Assembly: GCA_963558075.1 (NCBI GenBank)
Contig: CAUWFN010000010.1
Span: forward strand, 36,282 to 100,281
Source of the DNA: CALHKP01 sp963558075
Lineage (GTDB): Bacteria; Bacillota; Clostridia; Peptostreptococcales; Anaerovoracaceae
DNA: 64,000 nt
Direction: 5' to 3'
Shown: one piece after another, positions 50,939 to 59,603 of the stretch
Layout: each line of letters starts with the position of its first letter
Position numbering within the stretch: the first letter of the stretch is position 1
Translations under genes and position numbers: made by a program
Notes under the pieces: model-generated
Databases searched by the model: none
Seen by the model: only the letters and a program-made list of their open reading frames with translations
Told to the model about the DNA's origin: nothing

Positions 50939-52327
50939 ATGATAGACAAATACATCAATCAGATAATAAGTATGAACGTGCTTGCAGACTCTATCTGTAT
51001 AATTGACAGCGGCGGATACATTCGCTACTTCAAAGTGTTTAGGGACAAGTCTACATTGCCGTTCCCTATATCAGAAAAAGAGCTACTTGGAAAGCATTTC
51101 ATGGACGCTTTTATTGGAATAAACCCAGAAACGAGTACATTTTTAAAAGCGCTAAAAGGTGAAGCCACACTTAACCAGGTGGCTCACGAATGGGATATGC
51201 AAGGAAACAAAACCGCGCTAGTAGAATGTGTACACCCAATCGCACTCGATGGTGAAATTATAGGTGCCGCTTGTATTTCTAGAGCAGCAACCCTTGAGCA
51301 TAACGCTTCGCTAGGATATATAAATATAAAATCTCAGAACAGTGAAAAACAAAATCTTTATCTGCTCTCGGACTTTATAGGTAACTCCGCGCCTATGATA
51401 AATCTAAAAAAGCAGATTCTGCATCTTGCAAAATTTAATACTAATGTCTTAATCTATGGGGAAACAGGAACCGGAAAAGAAATGGTTGCAGAAGCCATCC
51501 ACGATCTTGGTATAAGAAAAAATAAGACATTTTACTCGCAAAACTGCGCTGCAATTCCTTCAAACCTACTAGAAAGCATTTTCTTTGGTACAGAAAAAGG
51601 CGTCTATACAGGTTCCATTGACAGAGCCGGTATCCTAGAGCAAGCTCAAGGCGGCACGGTCTTCTTTGATGAAATAAATTCTCTTGATATAGGAATGCAA
51701 GCAAAGCTTCTCAAGGTCCTAGAAGAAAAGAAAATAACAAGGCTTGGGTCAGATAAATGCACCAAAGTCGATTTTCGCGTAATTGCTGCAACAAACGAAG
51801 ATCCTCTAGACTGTGTGCGTTCTGGCAAACTGCGTTCTGACCTTTTTTACAGACTTAGCGGCGTAATACTAGAAATACCTCCGCTTCGAAAAAGAAAAGA
51901 AGATATCCCTCTTCTCGTACACCATTTCATACAAAAATACAACAAAGACAATAATGAGAATATACTTGGAATTTCCGATGAAGTCAATCAGCTTTTCATG
52001 AACTATAACTGGCCTGGAAATGTAAGAGAATTAAAAAATGCCATAGAAAGCGCATGCATATTTACTACAACTTCAATGATTGAGCTTACAGATATTCCTG
52101 CTTATATCGCAGCAAAGCTGCAAAAATCAGAAGAGCAAGAATTACCGGCCTGCTATATTTCTTATGCCGGCGATACTTCTTTAACATTAAAAGAAGCCAT
52201 GGATTCCTACGAAGAACAGTTTCTCAGAGCTCAGCTTGCTGAATGCTCAAACCATTCGCTTCTTGCAAAAAAGCTTAATGTTACACGACAGACACTTATA
52301 AACAAGCTAAAAAAATACAACCTATAA
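50939..52327 (+). CDS. Sigma-54-dependent PAS-containing transcriptional activator
   Basis: Enhancer-binding protein of the RocR/NtrC type, 462 residues. A PAS-like sensor domain (about 8-120) is followed by the AAA+ module (about 145-380) with Walker A GETGTGKE (174-181), Walker B VFFDEI (241-246) and the sigma-54 contact loop reading GVYTGS (221-226) where GAFTGA is typical. A Fis-type helix-turn-helix (about 430-462, LLAKKLNVTRQTLINKLKKY) is at the end. No ATG but GTG-like alternatives were considered; the ATG has AGGTGAAGAT upstream. It is divergent to brnQ with a sigma-54 promoter and repeats between them, so BrnQ and the amidohydrolase are its likely targets. Confidence 0.93.
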   Translation: MIDKYINQIISMNVLADSICIIDSGGYIRYFKVFRDKSTLPFPISEKELLGKHFMDAFIGINPETSTFLKALKGEATLNQVAHEWDMQGNKTALVECVHPIALDGEIIGAACISRAATLEHNASLGYINIKSQNSEKQNLYLLSDFIGNSAPMINLKKQILHLAKFNTNVLIYGETGTGKEMVAEAIHDLGIRKNKTFYSQNCAAIPSNLLESIFFGTEKGVYTGSIDRAGILEQAQGGTVFFDEINSLDIGMQAKLLKVLEEKKITRLGSDKCTKVDFRVIAATNEDPLDCVRSGKLRSDLFYRLSGVILEIPPLRKRKEDIPLLVHHFIQKYNKDNNENILGISDEVNQLFMNYNWPGNVRELKNAIESACIFTTTSMIELTDIPAYIAAKLQKSEEQELPACYISYAGDTSLTLKEAMDSYEEQFLRAQLAECSNHSLLAKKLNVTRQTLINKLKKYNL

Positions 52328-52335
52328 AAATCAAT

Positions 52336-52374
52336 CCCCTGCCAGAATTGTCACCTGACAGGGGTATTTTTTTA
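52336..52374 (+). terminator. Terminator after the sigma-54 activator gene
   Basis: CCCCTG pairs with CAGGGG (inner pairing uncertain) and is followed by TATTTTTTT. It overlaps the 3' end of the convergent tag gene. Confidence 0.82.
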
Positions 52375-52914
52375 TTTATCCATATACATATCACAGCCTA
52401 TCTCATGTGAATGTATTATTCCAACTGCCTGAAGATAGGAATAAATTATTGTGCTTCCAACAAACTTCATGCCTCTTTTTCTGAGATCTTTAGATATCAC
52501 ATCAGAAATCTCACTTGTAGTCTTTCCATACTCATATATGACATCTGGCCCTGTGAAATCTTTTAAATAATCATAAAAACTTCCTCGCTCTTTGACAATC
52601 TCGCGAAAAATCAATGCGTTTGCCACACTTGCCTCTATTTTCAAGCGGTTTCGAATTAAGCCTTTATCATTTCTAAGCTCTTCTTTTTTTCTGTCATCAT
52701 AAGCACAGACCTTTTCAAGATCAAAGCCATCATAGGCCTCTCTGAAATTTTCTCTTTTGTTCAGAACGCACTCCCATGACAGCCCTGCCTGAAACGACTC
52801 AAGAATCAGCATCTCAAACAGGTACTTATCATCGGTTCTAAGTTTTCCCCACTCTTCATCGTGATACCTTACATATATTTCATTATTTTCATTACACCAG
52901 CTACACCTTCTCAT
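52372..52914 (-). CDS. tag: DNA-3-methyladenine glycosylase I
   Basis: Base-excision-repair glycosylase removing 3-methyladenine. The 180-residue protein has the family zinc-site residues: RCSWC near the N-terminus (Cys), YHDEEWG (His), and, near the C-terminus, HSHEIGC (His and Cys). The LFEMLILESFQAGLSW segment (helix-hairpin region) is also typical. It starts with ATG 1 bp from the stop of the histidine phosphatase gene, so the two are coupled. Length is normal. Confidence 0.95.
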   Translation of the reverse strand: MRRCSWCNENNEIYVRYHDEEWGKLRTDDKYLFEMLILESFQAGLSWECVLNKRENFREAYDGFDLEKVCAYDDRKKEELRNDKGLIRNRLKIEASVANALIFREIVKERGSFYDYLKDFTGPDVIYEYGKTTSEISDVISKDLRKRGMKFVGSTIIYSYLQAVGIIHSHEIGCDMYMDK

Positions 52915-53490
52915 TTACAAAATCCTTTCGACATCTGCCGGAATAAGCTGCTTCAGCGCACAATTTTCCCTGCCAGCACTCCAAAACTTTTCTAAAGGAA
53001 GATTCCACACCTGGCAAATAATGCTAGAGTTCATAGCACCATGCCCTACAATAAGTACATCCTTTCCATCCTCTACGAGAGGAAACACAGTGTCCTTCAG
53101 AAATGACCCTGTCCTTGCAAAGAGCTCCTCAAAAGTCTCCGCACCGCAAGGTACGTTCGTATATTTTTCTGGAGCATTGAAAAAATTATAGACTGGATTT
53201 TCCTCATCATCAAAATCGATAATCTTTCCCTCAGCTTCGCCAAAACACATCTCTACAAGGCGCTCATCAAAAACCACAGGAATATCTCTTCCTTCAAGAA
53301 GAATTTCGCAAGTTTCCTTTGCTCGTACAAGCGGTGAACAGTAGCAAATATCGAAATGAATATCACTGTACTTTCTCCTAGCCTCTCTTGCCATCCCTCG
53401 TCCATTTTCATTCAGCGGTATATCTGTCCTCCCTTGCATTCTGCGTTCAGAGTTCCAGTCAGTTCTTCCATGCCTCATTATATATAGCAT
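52915..53490 (-). CDS. Histidine phosphatase family protein
   Basis: Phosphoglycerate-mutase-like phosphatase of 191 residues. The catalytic RHG motif is at the start (MRHGRTDWN), followed by the NENGRGMA segment, the FGEAEGK segment and the second catalytic His in VGHGAMNS. Members act on many phosphorylated small molecules (for example the cobalamin phosphatase CobC), so the substrate is open. It is the first of two coupled genes with tag. Confidence 0.9.
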   Translation of the reverse strand: MLYIMRHGRTDWNSERRMQGRTDIPLNENGRGMAREARRKYSDIHFDICYCSPLVRAKETCEILLEGRDIPVVFDERLVEMCFGEAEGKIIDFDDEENPVYNFFNAPEKYTNVPCGAETFEELFARTGSFLKDTVFPLVEDGKDVLIVGHGAMNSSIICQVWNLPLEKFWSAGRENCALKQLIPADVERIL

Positions 53491-53556
53491 CTATTCCTCC
53501 CATTTTAAATTTTGTTTCGAAAACATCCTAAACTTAACTGTAGGTATCCCTAAGTA

Positions 53557-54771
53557 CTACTTTCTATTATTTTTTATGCATATCATATAAAAAACAACTG
53601 CCAGCACCTGAGCTGCTACAGATACCATAACCATATATGAAACCTTCACATCATAAAGATATCCCATTAACCAGCTTCCAAGAAACCATGCAATACCAAA
53701 TCCTGTTTCAAAAATTCCAAACCCTGTACTTCTCATATTCCTTGGAATTATACTGCTTACAGCTGCCTTCATAATGCTCTCCTGGGCACCCATGCCAATT
53801 CCCCAAAGAACAATACCGGTCATAATGAATCCTGGACTTTCTGACATAAAAACGAATGCAGAAAATGTCATACTGCATATTGTCGAAACTACTAGTGCCT
53901 TCAGCCCAATTTTATCAAAGAGCCATCCGAAGAACAAAGCTGCGAAAGCGTCAACTGCCATTGCTATTGCATAAAGTATGCTAAGCATCTCTGCAGGGAA
54001 AGCTCCTGTCTTTGCCGCATGAAGAGTAATAAGCGTAAAATCAGCAAAACCAAAGGCAAATAGGCATATTGCAACCATATAGATGGCAAAAGAACTATTA
54101 AAGTGAAATTCTGTAGAAGCCTCACTTTCCTCAGCCTCAAACATTTCTGGTTTTGGATATTTGAATCTAGAAAATACAACAAGTCCAACAGTTATAAGAG
54201 CTGGTATTCCAAGCACAGCAAAGCAAAGTCTATATGTAGAAAATAGATGACTTGTTCCCTTTATAAGTCCTATGATAAAAATCATTACAGGTCCAAGAAA
54301 AGCCCCTAGCTGGTCCAAAAACTCCTGATATGCAAATCCTTTTCCCACTCCTACTTCGCTTGCTGCAAAGCTTACAAGGGTGTTCTTTGCAGGTTTTTTT
54401 ATTGCTTTTCCTATTCTCTCTGTTACAACTAGTCCGCAAGCTAAAATCCATCCATTTTCTGGAACTAGAGCAAGAGCCGGAATCGCAAGGACCTGAAGAG
54501 CATAACCTGCAATTACAAGAGTCCAATATTTCTTGGTCTTATCTGCAATTACACCAAAGATAAGTCTCAGTGAATAGCCGCAAAGCTCCCCTATACCTGA
54601 AACAAATCCGATGACAGCTGCTGACGCCCCTGCCAAATTCAGATACTCACCAAGTATGCTTCGTGCACCTTCATGGGTCATATCAGAAAACATGCTGACA
54701 ATGCCCATCATAAATATGAAAGCCATAGCCCCTGTGGCTAGCTTTCCTTTCTCTAACTTCTTTTTTCCCAT
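53557..54771 (-). CDS. MFS transporter
   Basis: A major facilitator superfamily protein of 404 residues with about 12 membrane helices. Loop motifs are DKTKKYW (first half) and GWLFDKIGLKAL (second half). The N-terminal region has SMFSDMTHEGARSILGEYL, seen in a group of uncharacterised MFS proteins. No neighbour suggests a substrate. It lies 67 bp from the histidine phosphatase gene and is probably its own unit. Confidence 0.87.
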   Translation of the reverse strand: MGKKKLEKGKLATGAMAFIFMMGIVSMFSDMTHEGARSILGEYLNLAGASAAVIGFVSGIGELCGYSLRLIFGVIADKTKKYWTLVIAGYALQVLAIPALALVPENGWILACGLVVTERIGKAIKKPAKNTLVSFAASEVGVGKGFAYQEFLDQLGAFLGPVMIFIIGLIKGTSHLFSTYRLCFAVLGIPALITVGLVVFSRFKYPKPEMFEAEESEASTEFHFNSSFAIYMVAICLFAFGFADFTLITLHAAKTGAFPAEMLSILYAIAMAVDAFAALFFGWLFDKIGLKALVVSTICSMTFSAFVFMSESPGFIMTGIVLWGIGMGAQESIMKAAVSSIIPRNMRSTGFGIFETGFGIAWFLGSWLMGYLYDVKVSYMVMVSVAAQVLAVVFYMICIKNNRK

Positions 54772-54968
54772 TTTATTTCCCCCGTGTCTTAATTAGAATA
54801 TATTTTTTCTATTAATACGATTTCATTATATTACACTGGCCTAAAATAGTCTATTCAGAAAATAACAAAAGCAGGTAACCAAAGTCTTATGTGATGATTT
54901 TCTGCAAATTACAGTAAATCTCAGCGGTCTTTGATTACCCGTATAAAAGTGGCTAATTAAGTGTTTTA

Positions 54969-57377
54969 CTAGTTTTTCTTCATTCTTCGTATAGCGTATA
55001 CAGCTGCAAGCGTTGCTGCAATCATAGTCATATAAACTGCTATATCTGAGGAATCTCCTGTCTGAATGTTTTCTGAATCGGTCTTGTCTGTGCTCTGATC
55101 TATACCATGATTCTGGTCCTGACCCTGATTCTGATTATTGCCCTGGCTTTGGTTTCCATCCTGATTCTGATCTTGGCCCTGATCCTGTCCACCGTTTCCA
55201 TCTTCTCCATCGCCGCCATCAGGAATAGTTCCTTCAAACACGATTGTTGTGTTGTTGTCCTGAGCGTAGTTAGTGTCATAAGCCATTGAATATCCTACTT
55301 TGTAAGCAAAATCATTTACACCTGCATAGATATTTTCTGGAATAAGTGATGCGATATCGATAAGCTTAAGCACATCCGCACCGTTTTTGATCATATTTGC
55401 TACAGTTGATACTGCAACTCCTGTTGCAATTGAGTTGTTTCCCTTATCTATTGAACCCTTTAGGTCAATATTTACCTTTTCGAGAACTGATGAAAGAGCC
55501 CCCATAGTCTGTGAGTCATTCTTTAGTACATTCTTCAGAGTTTCTCCTAGAAGATTTTCATTTCCAAGCTTTACTAGAGCATCCTGAAGCCATTTTGGTG
55601 CATTTTCCTCTCCTGCAAGATGTCCCTGATAAATCTCATTTACGATGTCAAATACTGTATGCTCTCCATCAACGGATGCAGTCAGTAGCTCTTCTACAGC
55701 TTTGTTTACAATTCCGTAAACAGTGCTTTTGTCTGCGAGAATTTTTTCATCAGCCTGAGTTAGAAGGCTTCCAACAAGCGCCTTTGCTTTGTCGTATGTC
55801 ATATAAATTTCGATTGGATCAAAGAGGCCCGCTGGGGAAGGAACGTTTTCCTGTGCCTTTAGCTCTGCTTTGATGTCATTCATAACTTCCTCTGGAAGAT
55901 CAAAGGTTTCTACGCTTCCGTCAGTCTTTGTTAATACTGCGCGGTCTGATAATTCTTCTGCGCTAAATGTTTTTGCAGAATCTGTGTCCTGACTAATTTT
56001 TATCTGAGCAGCCTCTGCATCATAATAAACTTTTAGCTTTATGCCTGAAACATCAAGTGACCATCCTTCTTCCTTTGTCTTTGGAAGCATGTTTACTGCT
56101 AGTGATGTTAAATCTGCGTCAACGTTTTCTGGGCTTTGGCTTCCTGTAATCTGAGCTAAAATAGTTCTGATTCCACCGTTTGCGTTTATGTTGTCAATCG
56201 CAGGTCCAAGAAGCTGCTGAGTCAGCATAGTCTGAACAACTTCTACAGAAAGTGTGTGCTTCTTTCCGTACTCTGTAAGATCTGTTATCTGCTGTCCGGT
56301 TTCACTATCCGTGTAATTTATCGATTTTATCAGCTTTGTTGCTACGTCATATTCTGCGCCGATTCCATCTACGCCGTGGCGATTTGTAATATTTACAATT
56401 CTTGTTGGTGATGGATATGTTACAAGTGAACCTGTCTCGATATCGTACAGAACATTTCCTGCTTCTGATTTATATTCTGCAATATCATTTGCATGCATGT
56501 GCCCTGAGAATACATTGTTTACGCCGGCATCTGCATATATCTGCTGAACTGTCTTGTAGTTATCAACTAGGTAGTCTGCCATTACCTGAGGCTCTTCGCT
56601 GAAGTGTTCGATTACACCGTGATGCTGCATGACCATAACAACATCGCCTTTTGCTTTTGCCTCTTTTGATTTTTCGTCAATCCATTTCAGTAAATTCTCT
56701 GAGATAACTCCACCTGTCTCCTGAAGGTCCTGGTCTGAGCTTGTCTGGTCAGAGCTATATTTACCTGAGTCTACAGCAATTAGTGTAAATCCCTCTGCTG
56801 GATGAGCTACATATGAAAGGCATCCACCTTTGTATGTTTCTGAGTATAGTTCGGAGTCAGAACCGTATCCGAAATCCTTATAAATCTCCTTGAATTCTTC
56901 AGTTGTAGTACGATCCGCATCTACAGCCTTTCCTGATGAATAATCTTTTCCGTTTGGATTGTTGATATCGTGATTTCCGTTGATTACATAGATATCTGTA
57001 TCAACTCCCTTTGCCTTAAGCTTTTTCTTCGCATCCTTGAGTTTTGATGCGAAAGCTTCATGGTTTACCTGTTCTCCATCCTTTGTAAGGTCTCCGCTTA
57101 CAACGATAACGTCAACCTCGTCTTTGACCATCTGATCAAGAGCACTATCTGTAATAGCCTCACTTTCTCTGAACATTTTTCTGTCAGAATTCATAGCTGT
57201 TGTAAAGTCCTCGCAGTCACTGTAAAGACTTTCAGAAAAATAGTGAGTGTCTGATAAAACTCCAATTTTTAGCTTGTCAGGCTTCACGTCTGATGTAGAT
57301 GCAAATACGGGCATGCTTCCCATAACCATAGAAAGTCCAAGTACCGCAGCACATAATCTTTTCCCTTTTTTACCCAT
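54969..57377 (-). CDS. Secreted metallophosphoesterase with sortase-like C-terminal tail
   Basis: A 802-residue calcineurin-like phosphoesterase exported by a signal peptide (about 1-26). Metal-site motifs: GVLSDTHY, SGDLTKDGE, NGNHDIN, MQHHGV and FSGHMHAND, so both metals should be bound. The C-terminus has a Gln/Asn/Asp/Gly-rich linker of about 45 residues, then NIQTGDSSD, a membrane helix and RRMKKN. This QTGD-type motif is a non-canonical sorting signal in some Clostridia; it is not LPxTG, so surface anchoring is inferred. The middle region (about 370-700) is unassigned. It is divergent from the TetR gene. Confidence 0.88.
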   Translation of the reverse strand: MGKKGKRLCAAVLGLSMVMGSMPVFASTSDVKPDKLKIGVLSDTHYFSESLYSDCEDFTTAMNSDRKMFRESEAITDSALDQMVKDEVDVIVVSGDLTKDGEQVNHEAFASKLKDAKKKLKAKGVDTDIYVINGNHDINNPNGKDYSSGKAVDADRTTTEEFKEIYKDFGYGSDSELYSETYKGGCLSYVAHPAEGFTLIAVDSGKYSSDQTSSDQDLQETGGVISENLLKWIDEKSKEAKAKGDVVMVMQHHGVIEHFSEEPQVMADYLVDNYKTVQQIYADAGVNNVFSGHMHANDIAEYKSEAGNVLYDIETGSLVTYPSPTRIVNITNRHGVDGIGAEYDVATKLIKSINYTDSETGQQITDLTEYGKKHTLSVEVVQTMLTQQLLGPAIDNINANGGIRTILAQITGSQSPENVDADLTSLAVNMLPKTKEEGWSLDVSGIKLKVYYDAEAAQIKISQDTDSAKTFSAEELSDRAVLTKTDGSVETFDLPEEVMNDIKAELKAQENVPSPAGLFDPIEIYMTYDKAKALVGSLLTQADEKILADKSTVYGIVNKAVEELLTASVDGEHTVFDIVNEIYQGHLAGEENAPKWLQDALVKLGNENLLGETLKNVLKNDSQTMGALSSVLEKVNIDLKGSIDKGNNSIATGVAVSTVANMIKNGADVLKLIDIASLIPENIYAGVNDFAYKVGYSMAYDTNYAQDNNTTIVFEGTIPDGGDGEDGNGGQDQGQDQNQDGNQSQGNNQNQGQDQNHGIDQSTDKTDSENIQTGDSSDIAVYMTMIAATLAAVYAIRRMKKN

Positions 57378-57503
57378 TTAAAATTTCCTTTCATTCAAAA
57401 TACAATTTCTAAAAAAATTTTACCGGCGTAATGTTAAATCGGAAACCACAGTAATGAAAAATCTATGTAAAACAAAATTTTTTAACTTTTTTGTTTTTTT
57501 ATA

Positions 57504-57543
57504 TTGACAAATTTAAGATTACGTATAAAATGAACATTGTTCA
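57504..57543 (+). promoter_or_regulatory. Promoter and TetR operator of the TetR gene
   Basis: TTGACA (57504-57509) and TATAAA (57524-57529), 14 bp apart, or TAAAAT at 16 bp, form a promoter. The perfect palindrome TGAACA-T-TGTTCA (57531-57543) directly follows. The same half-sites recur in front of the downstream membrane operon. Confidence 0.7.
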
Positions 57544-57605
57544 GATTGAGCATCAGTTATCTGATTTAGAAATTTATCTGAATGCAAATAGAAAGGACGA
57601 AAACA

Positions 57606-58178
57606 TTGAACACAGTTGTAACATCAAAAGAAGAAATTCTCAAGGTAAGCAGACGGCTTATCCAGATACAGGGAAAAAATGCGATAAATATCAGAAACGT
57701 AGCAAGAGAATGTGGAATATCAGTCGGATCCATCTACAATTACTTTGGTAACAAATCTGATTTAATAACAGAAACAGTCTCAAGCGTATGGCAAGACATC
57801 TTTATGTTTCCTGAGGAAGGCTTTCCTTCAGACAGCTTTACAGGATGCATAGAGTGGGCCTTCGAAAGTCTAAAAAAAGGCGAAGAAAAATATCCAGGCT
57901 TTTTCAGCCTGCACTCCCTCGTCTTTGCAGGCTCCGAAAAATCAGAAGGTCACAAGCTGATGATTCAGTCATGGAACCACATGAAAGCAGCTTTTATGGC
58001 AGTACTAAGACAAGATCCGAACGTTTCTAAGGATGCTTTTGATGAAAGCTTCACAGAAGAAGACTTTGCAGGTACAATATTCTCTCTTATGATTGCAGCC
58101 CTCGTTCAGAAGGACTACAATCCAGCACATATTATAAACTTAGTTAACAGACTGATTTATCAAAAGTCAGCCAGATAG
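57606..58178 (+). CDS. TetR-family transcriptional regulator
   Basis: A 190-residue regulator with an N-terminal TetR helix-turn-helix (about residues 10-50, IRNVARECGISVGSIYNYFGNKSDL) and a variable ligand domain. I use the TTG at 57606 because AAGGA lies 8 nt upstream; an ATG at 57582 in the same frame is the alternative and would add eight residues. It probably represses itself and the two membrane-protein genes that follow, since both are preceded by TGAAC-N3-GTTCA. The ligand is unknown. It is divergent from the metallophosphoesterase gene. Confidence 0.88.
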   Translation: MNTVVTSKEEILKVSRRLIQIQGKNAINIRNVARECGISVGSIYNYFGNKSDLITETVSSVWQDIFMFPEEGFPSDSFTGCIEWAFESLKKGEEKYPGFFSLHSLVFAGSEKSEGHKLMIQSWNHMKAAFMAVLRQDPNVSKDAFDESFTEEDFAGTIFSLMIAALVQKDYNPAHIINLVNRLIYQKSAR

Positions 58179-58248
58179 CAATAGCATACTTACGGATACT
58201 GTGGAATCTAGCATAATCTACGGTCATCCGTTTTATATAAATCTAAAC

Positions 58249-58261
58249 TGAACAGAGTTCA
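58249..58261 (+). promoter_or_regulatory. Second TetR operator
   Basis: TGAAC-AGA-GTTCA, the same half-sites and spacing as at 57531-57543, lies 21 bp before the ATG of the first membrane-protein gene. Confidence 0.65.
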
Positions 58262-58282
58262 TAAACAGAAAAGGGGGACATT

Positions 58283-58699
58283 ATGAAAGTAAAAAAATCA
58301 ACACTACTTCTAATTGCTTGTATCGTATGGGCAGCAGCCGGATTTAACATCCTAAGAATCGGCATAATCGAATATCCTCCATACGTTACACCACTAAATA
58401 TCATTCTATCGGTAGTAGTCTTTTCAGTTTTCCAGATTTTCATATTTGGAAAGCTTGTAAATAAACACACTCACAGAATCGTAAGCTATGAGGAGGAGCT
58501 ACATTTCTTCATGAAATTCTTTGATGTAAAATCCTTCATAATCATGGCTGTTATGATGAGCGGCGGAATCTGGCTTAGAAGCACTTCTTTCGTTTCACCA
58601 AGATTCATCGCTGTATTCTATTCTGGACTTGGAGCATCACTTCTTCTTGCTGGAATACTGTTTGGTGTTAACTTTTACAAACATATAAAGGAAAAATAG
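58283..58699 (+). CDS. Uncharacterised 4-TM membrane protein (TetR-linked)
   Basis: I do not recognise a family. The 138-residue protein has four hydrophobic segments (about 8-28, 38-58, 82-98, 108-128) with a short basic and acidic loop between the second and third (KLVNKHTHRIVSYEEELH). AAGGGGG lies 5-7 nt before the ATG. It forms an operon with the next gene (14-bp gap) behind the second TetR operator. It could be a small transporter partner or stress membrane protein, but there is no direct evidence. Confidence 0.8.
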   Translation: MKVKKSTLLLIACIVWAAAGFNILRIGIIEYPPYVTPLNIILSVVVFSVFQIFIFGKLVNKHTHRIVSYEEELHFFMKFFDVKSFIIMAVMMSGGIWLRSTSFVSPRFIAVFYSGLGASLLLAGILFGVNFYKHIKEK

Positions 58700-58713
58700 A
58701 AAGGAAATTTTTT

Positions 58714-59388
58714 ATGCAGGCTATAGTAGAAACATTATTTGACGCGGTTTACCTGATTTCAGTAATCGCAATCGGTATCGTGATGATCGTAAAAAGCAAA
58801 GGCAACAAAGAATATCGTCTATTCGGTATCATGGCAGTTGTTCTCGGAGCAGGAGATTCATTCCATCTGATCCCAAGAGCTGTTGCACTTTGCACAACAG
58901 GACTAGAGAACTTCACAGTTGCACTTGGTACAGGTAAGTTTATCACTTCCATCACAATGACTGTATTCTATATCGTTCTATACTATGTATGGAGAACACG
59001 TTATAACGTAACAGACAGAAAATCAGTAACAGCATTAGTTTATGTGCTTTCCGCACTTAGAATAATCCTTTGCCTATTCCCTCAGAACATGTGGCTGAGT
59101 GCAGTAGCTCCGCTTTCATGGGGAATCTACAGAAACATTCCATTCGCTCTTCTAGGACTTCTAATTATCGTTCTGTTCTACAAGAGTGCTCGTGAAACTA
59201 ACGACAGAGACTTCAGAAACATGTGGCTTACAATCGTTCTAAGCTTCGGCTTCTACATTCCTGTTGTTTTATGGGCTGATACAATCCCTATGATTGGAAT
59301 GCTTATGATACCAAAGACTCTTGCTTATGTATGGACAGTTCTAATCGGTTACAAGGCAATGAAAAAGTCAAGCAGCGCAGCAAAATAA
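58714..59388 (+). CDS. Uncharacterised 7-TM membrane protein (TetR-linked)
   Basis: A 224-residue protein with about six or seven hydrophobic segments spread over its length and no charged catalytic motif. The sequence GDSFHLIPRAVAL near residues 48-60, inside the membrane, is a notable polar cluster (Asp, His, Arg). GAAAGGAAA precedes the ATG. It follows the 4-TM protein in one operon, ending in a strong terminator at 59482-59513. Homologues of this type are common as hypothetical membrane proteins in Clostridia. No function is assigned. Confidence 0.8.
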   Translation: MQAIVETLFDAVYLISVIAIGIVMIVKSKGNKEYRLFGIMAVVLGAGDSFHLIPRAVALCTTGLENFTVALGTGKFITSITMTVFYIVLYYVWRTRYNVTDRKSVTALVYVLSALRIILCLFPQNMWLSAVAPLSWGIYRNIPFALLGLLIIVLFYKSARETNDRDFRNMWLTIVLSFGFYIPVVLWADTIPMIGMLMIPKTLAYVWTVLIGYKAMKKSSSAAK

Positions 59389-59481
59389 AAGCTGCTTTAA
59401 ATAAATCCCAGCCACCCGCAGCTGAATCTATCAGAAGGCGGCGGCTAATAATCAAATCATATCAAATCACACTTATGGAAA

Positions 59482-59513
59482 AGCACCGCCGAAAAATAAC
59501 GGCGGTGCTTTTT
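59482..59513 (+). terminator. Terminator after the TetR-linked membrane operon
   Basis: GCACCGCCG and CGGCGGTGC form a 9-bp perfect stem across an AAAAATAA loop, followed by TTTTT. Confidence 0.92.
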
Positions 59514-59520
59514 CTAAAAT

Positions 59521-59550
59521 TTGACATGCTACACAATCTCAATATATACT
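59521..59550 (+). promoter_or_regulatory. Promoter of the YoaK-family gene
   Basis: TTGACA (59521-59526), 18 bp, TATACT (59545-59550), just after the previous terminator. Confidence 0.7.
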
Positions 59551-59603
59551 GTTAGAAGATGTCTGCCTTACCTCAGACAAGTTTATTTTTTAAGGGGAAA
59601 ATT

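Noticed and set aside
55105..55245. Q/N-rich tract as a DNA tandem repeat
   Set aside because: It is a degenerate codon-level repeat inside the linker of the phosphoesterase, not an exact DNA repeat or CRISPR.
59331..59555. 74-codon plus-strand frame at the end of the 7-TM protein gene
   Set aside because: It overlaps the end of the membrane protein and runs through the strong terminator at 59482-59513; no ribosome site.
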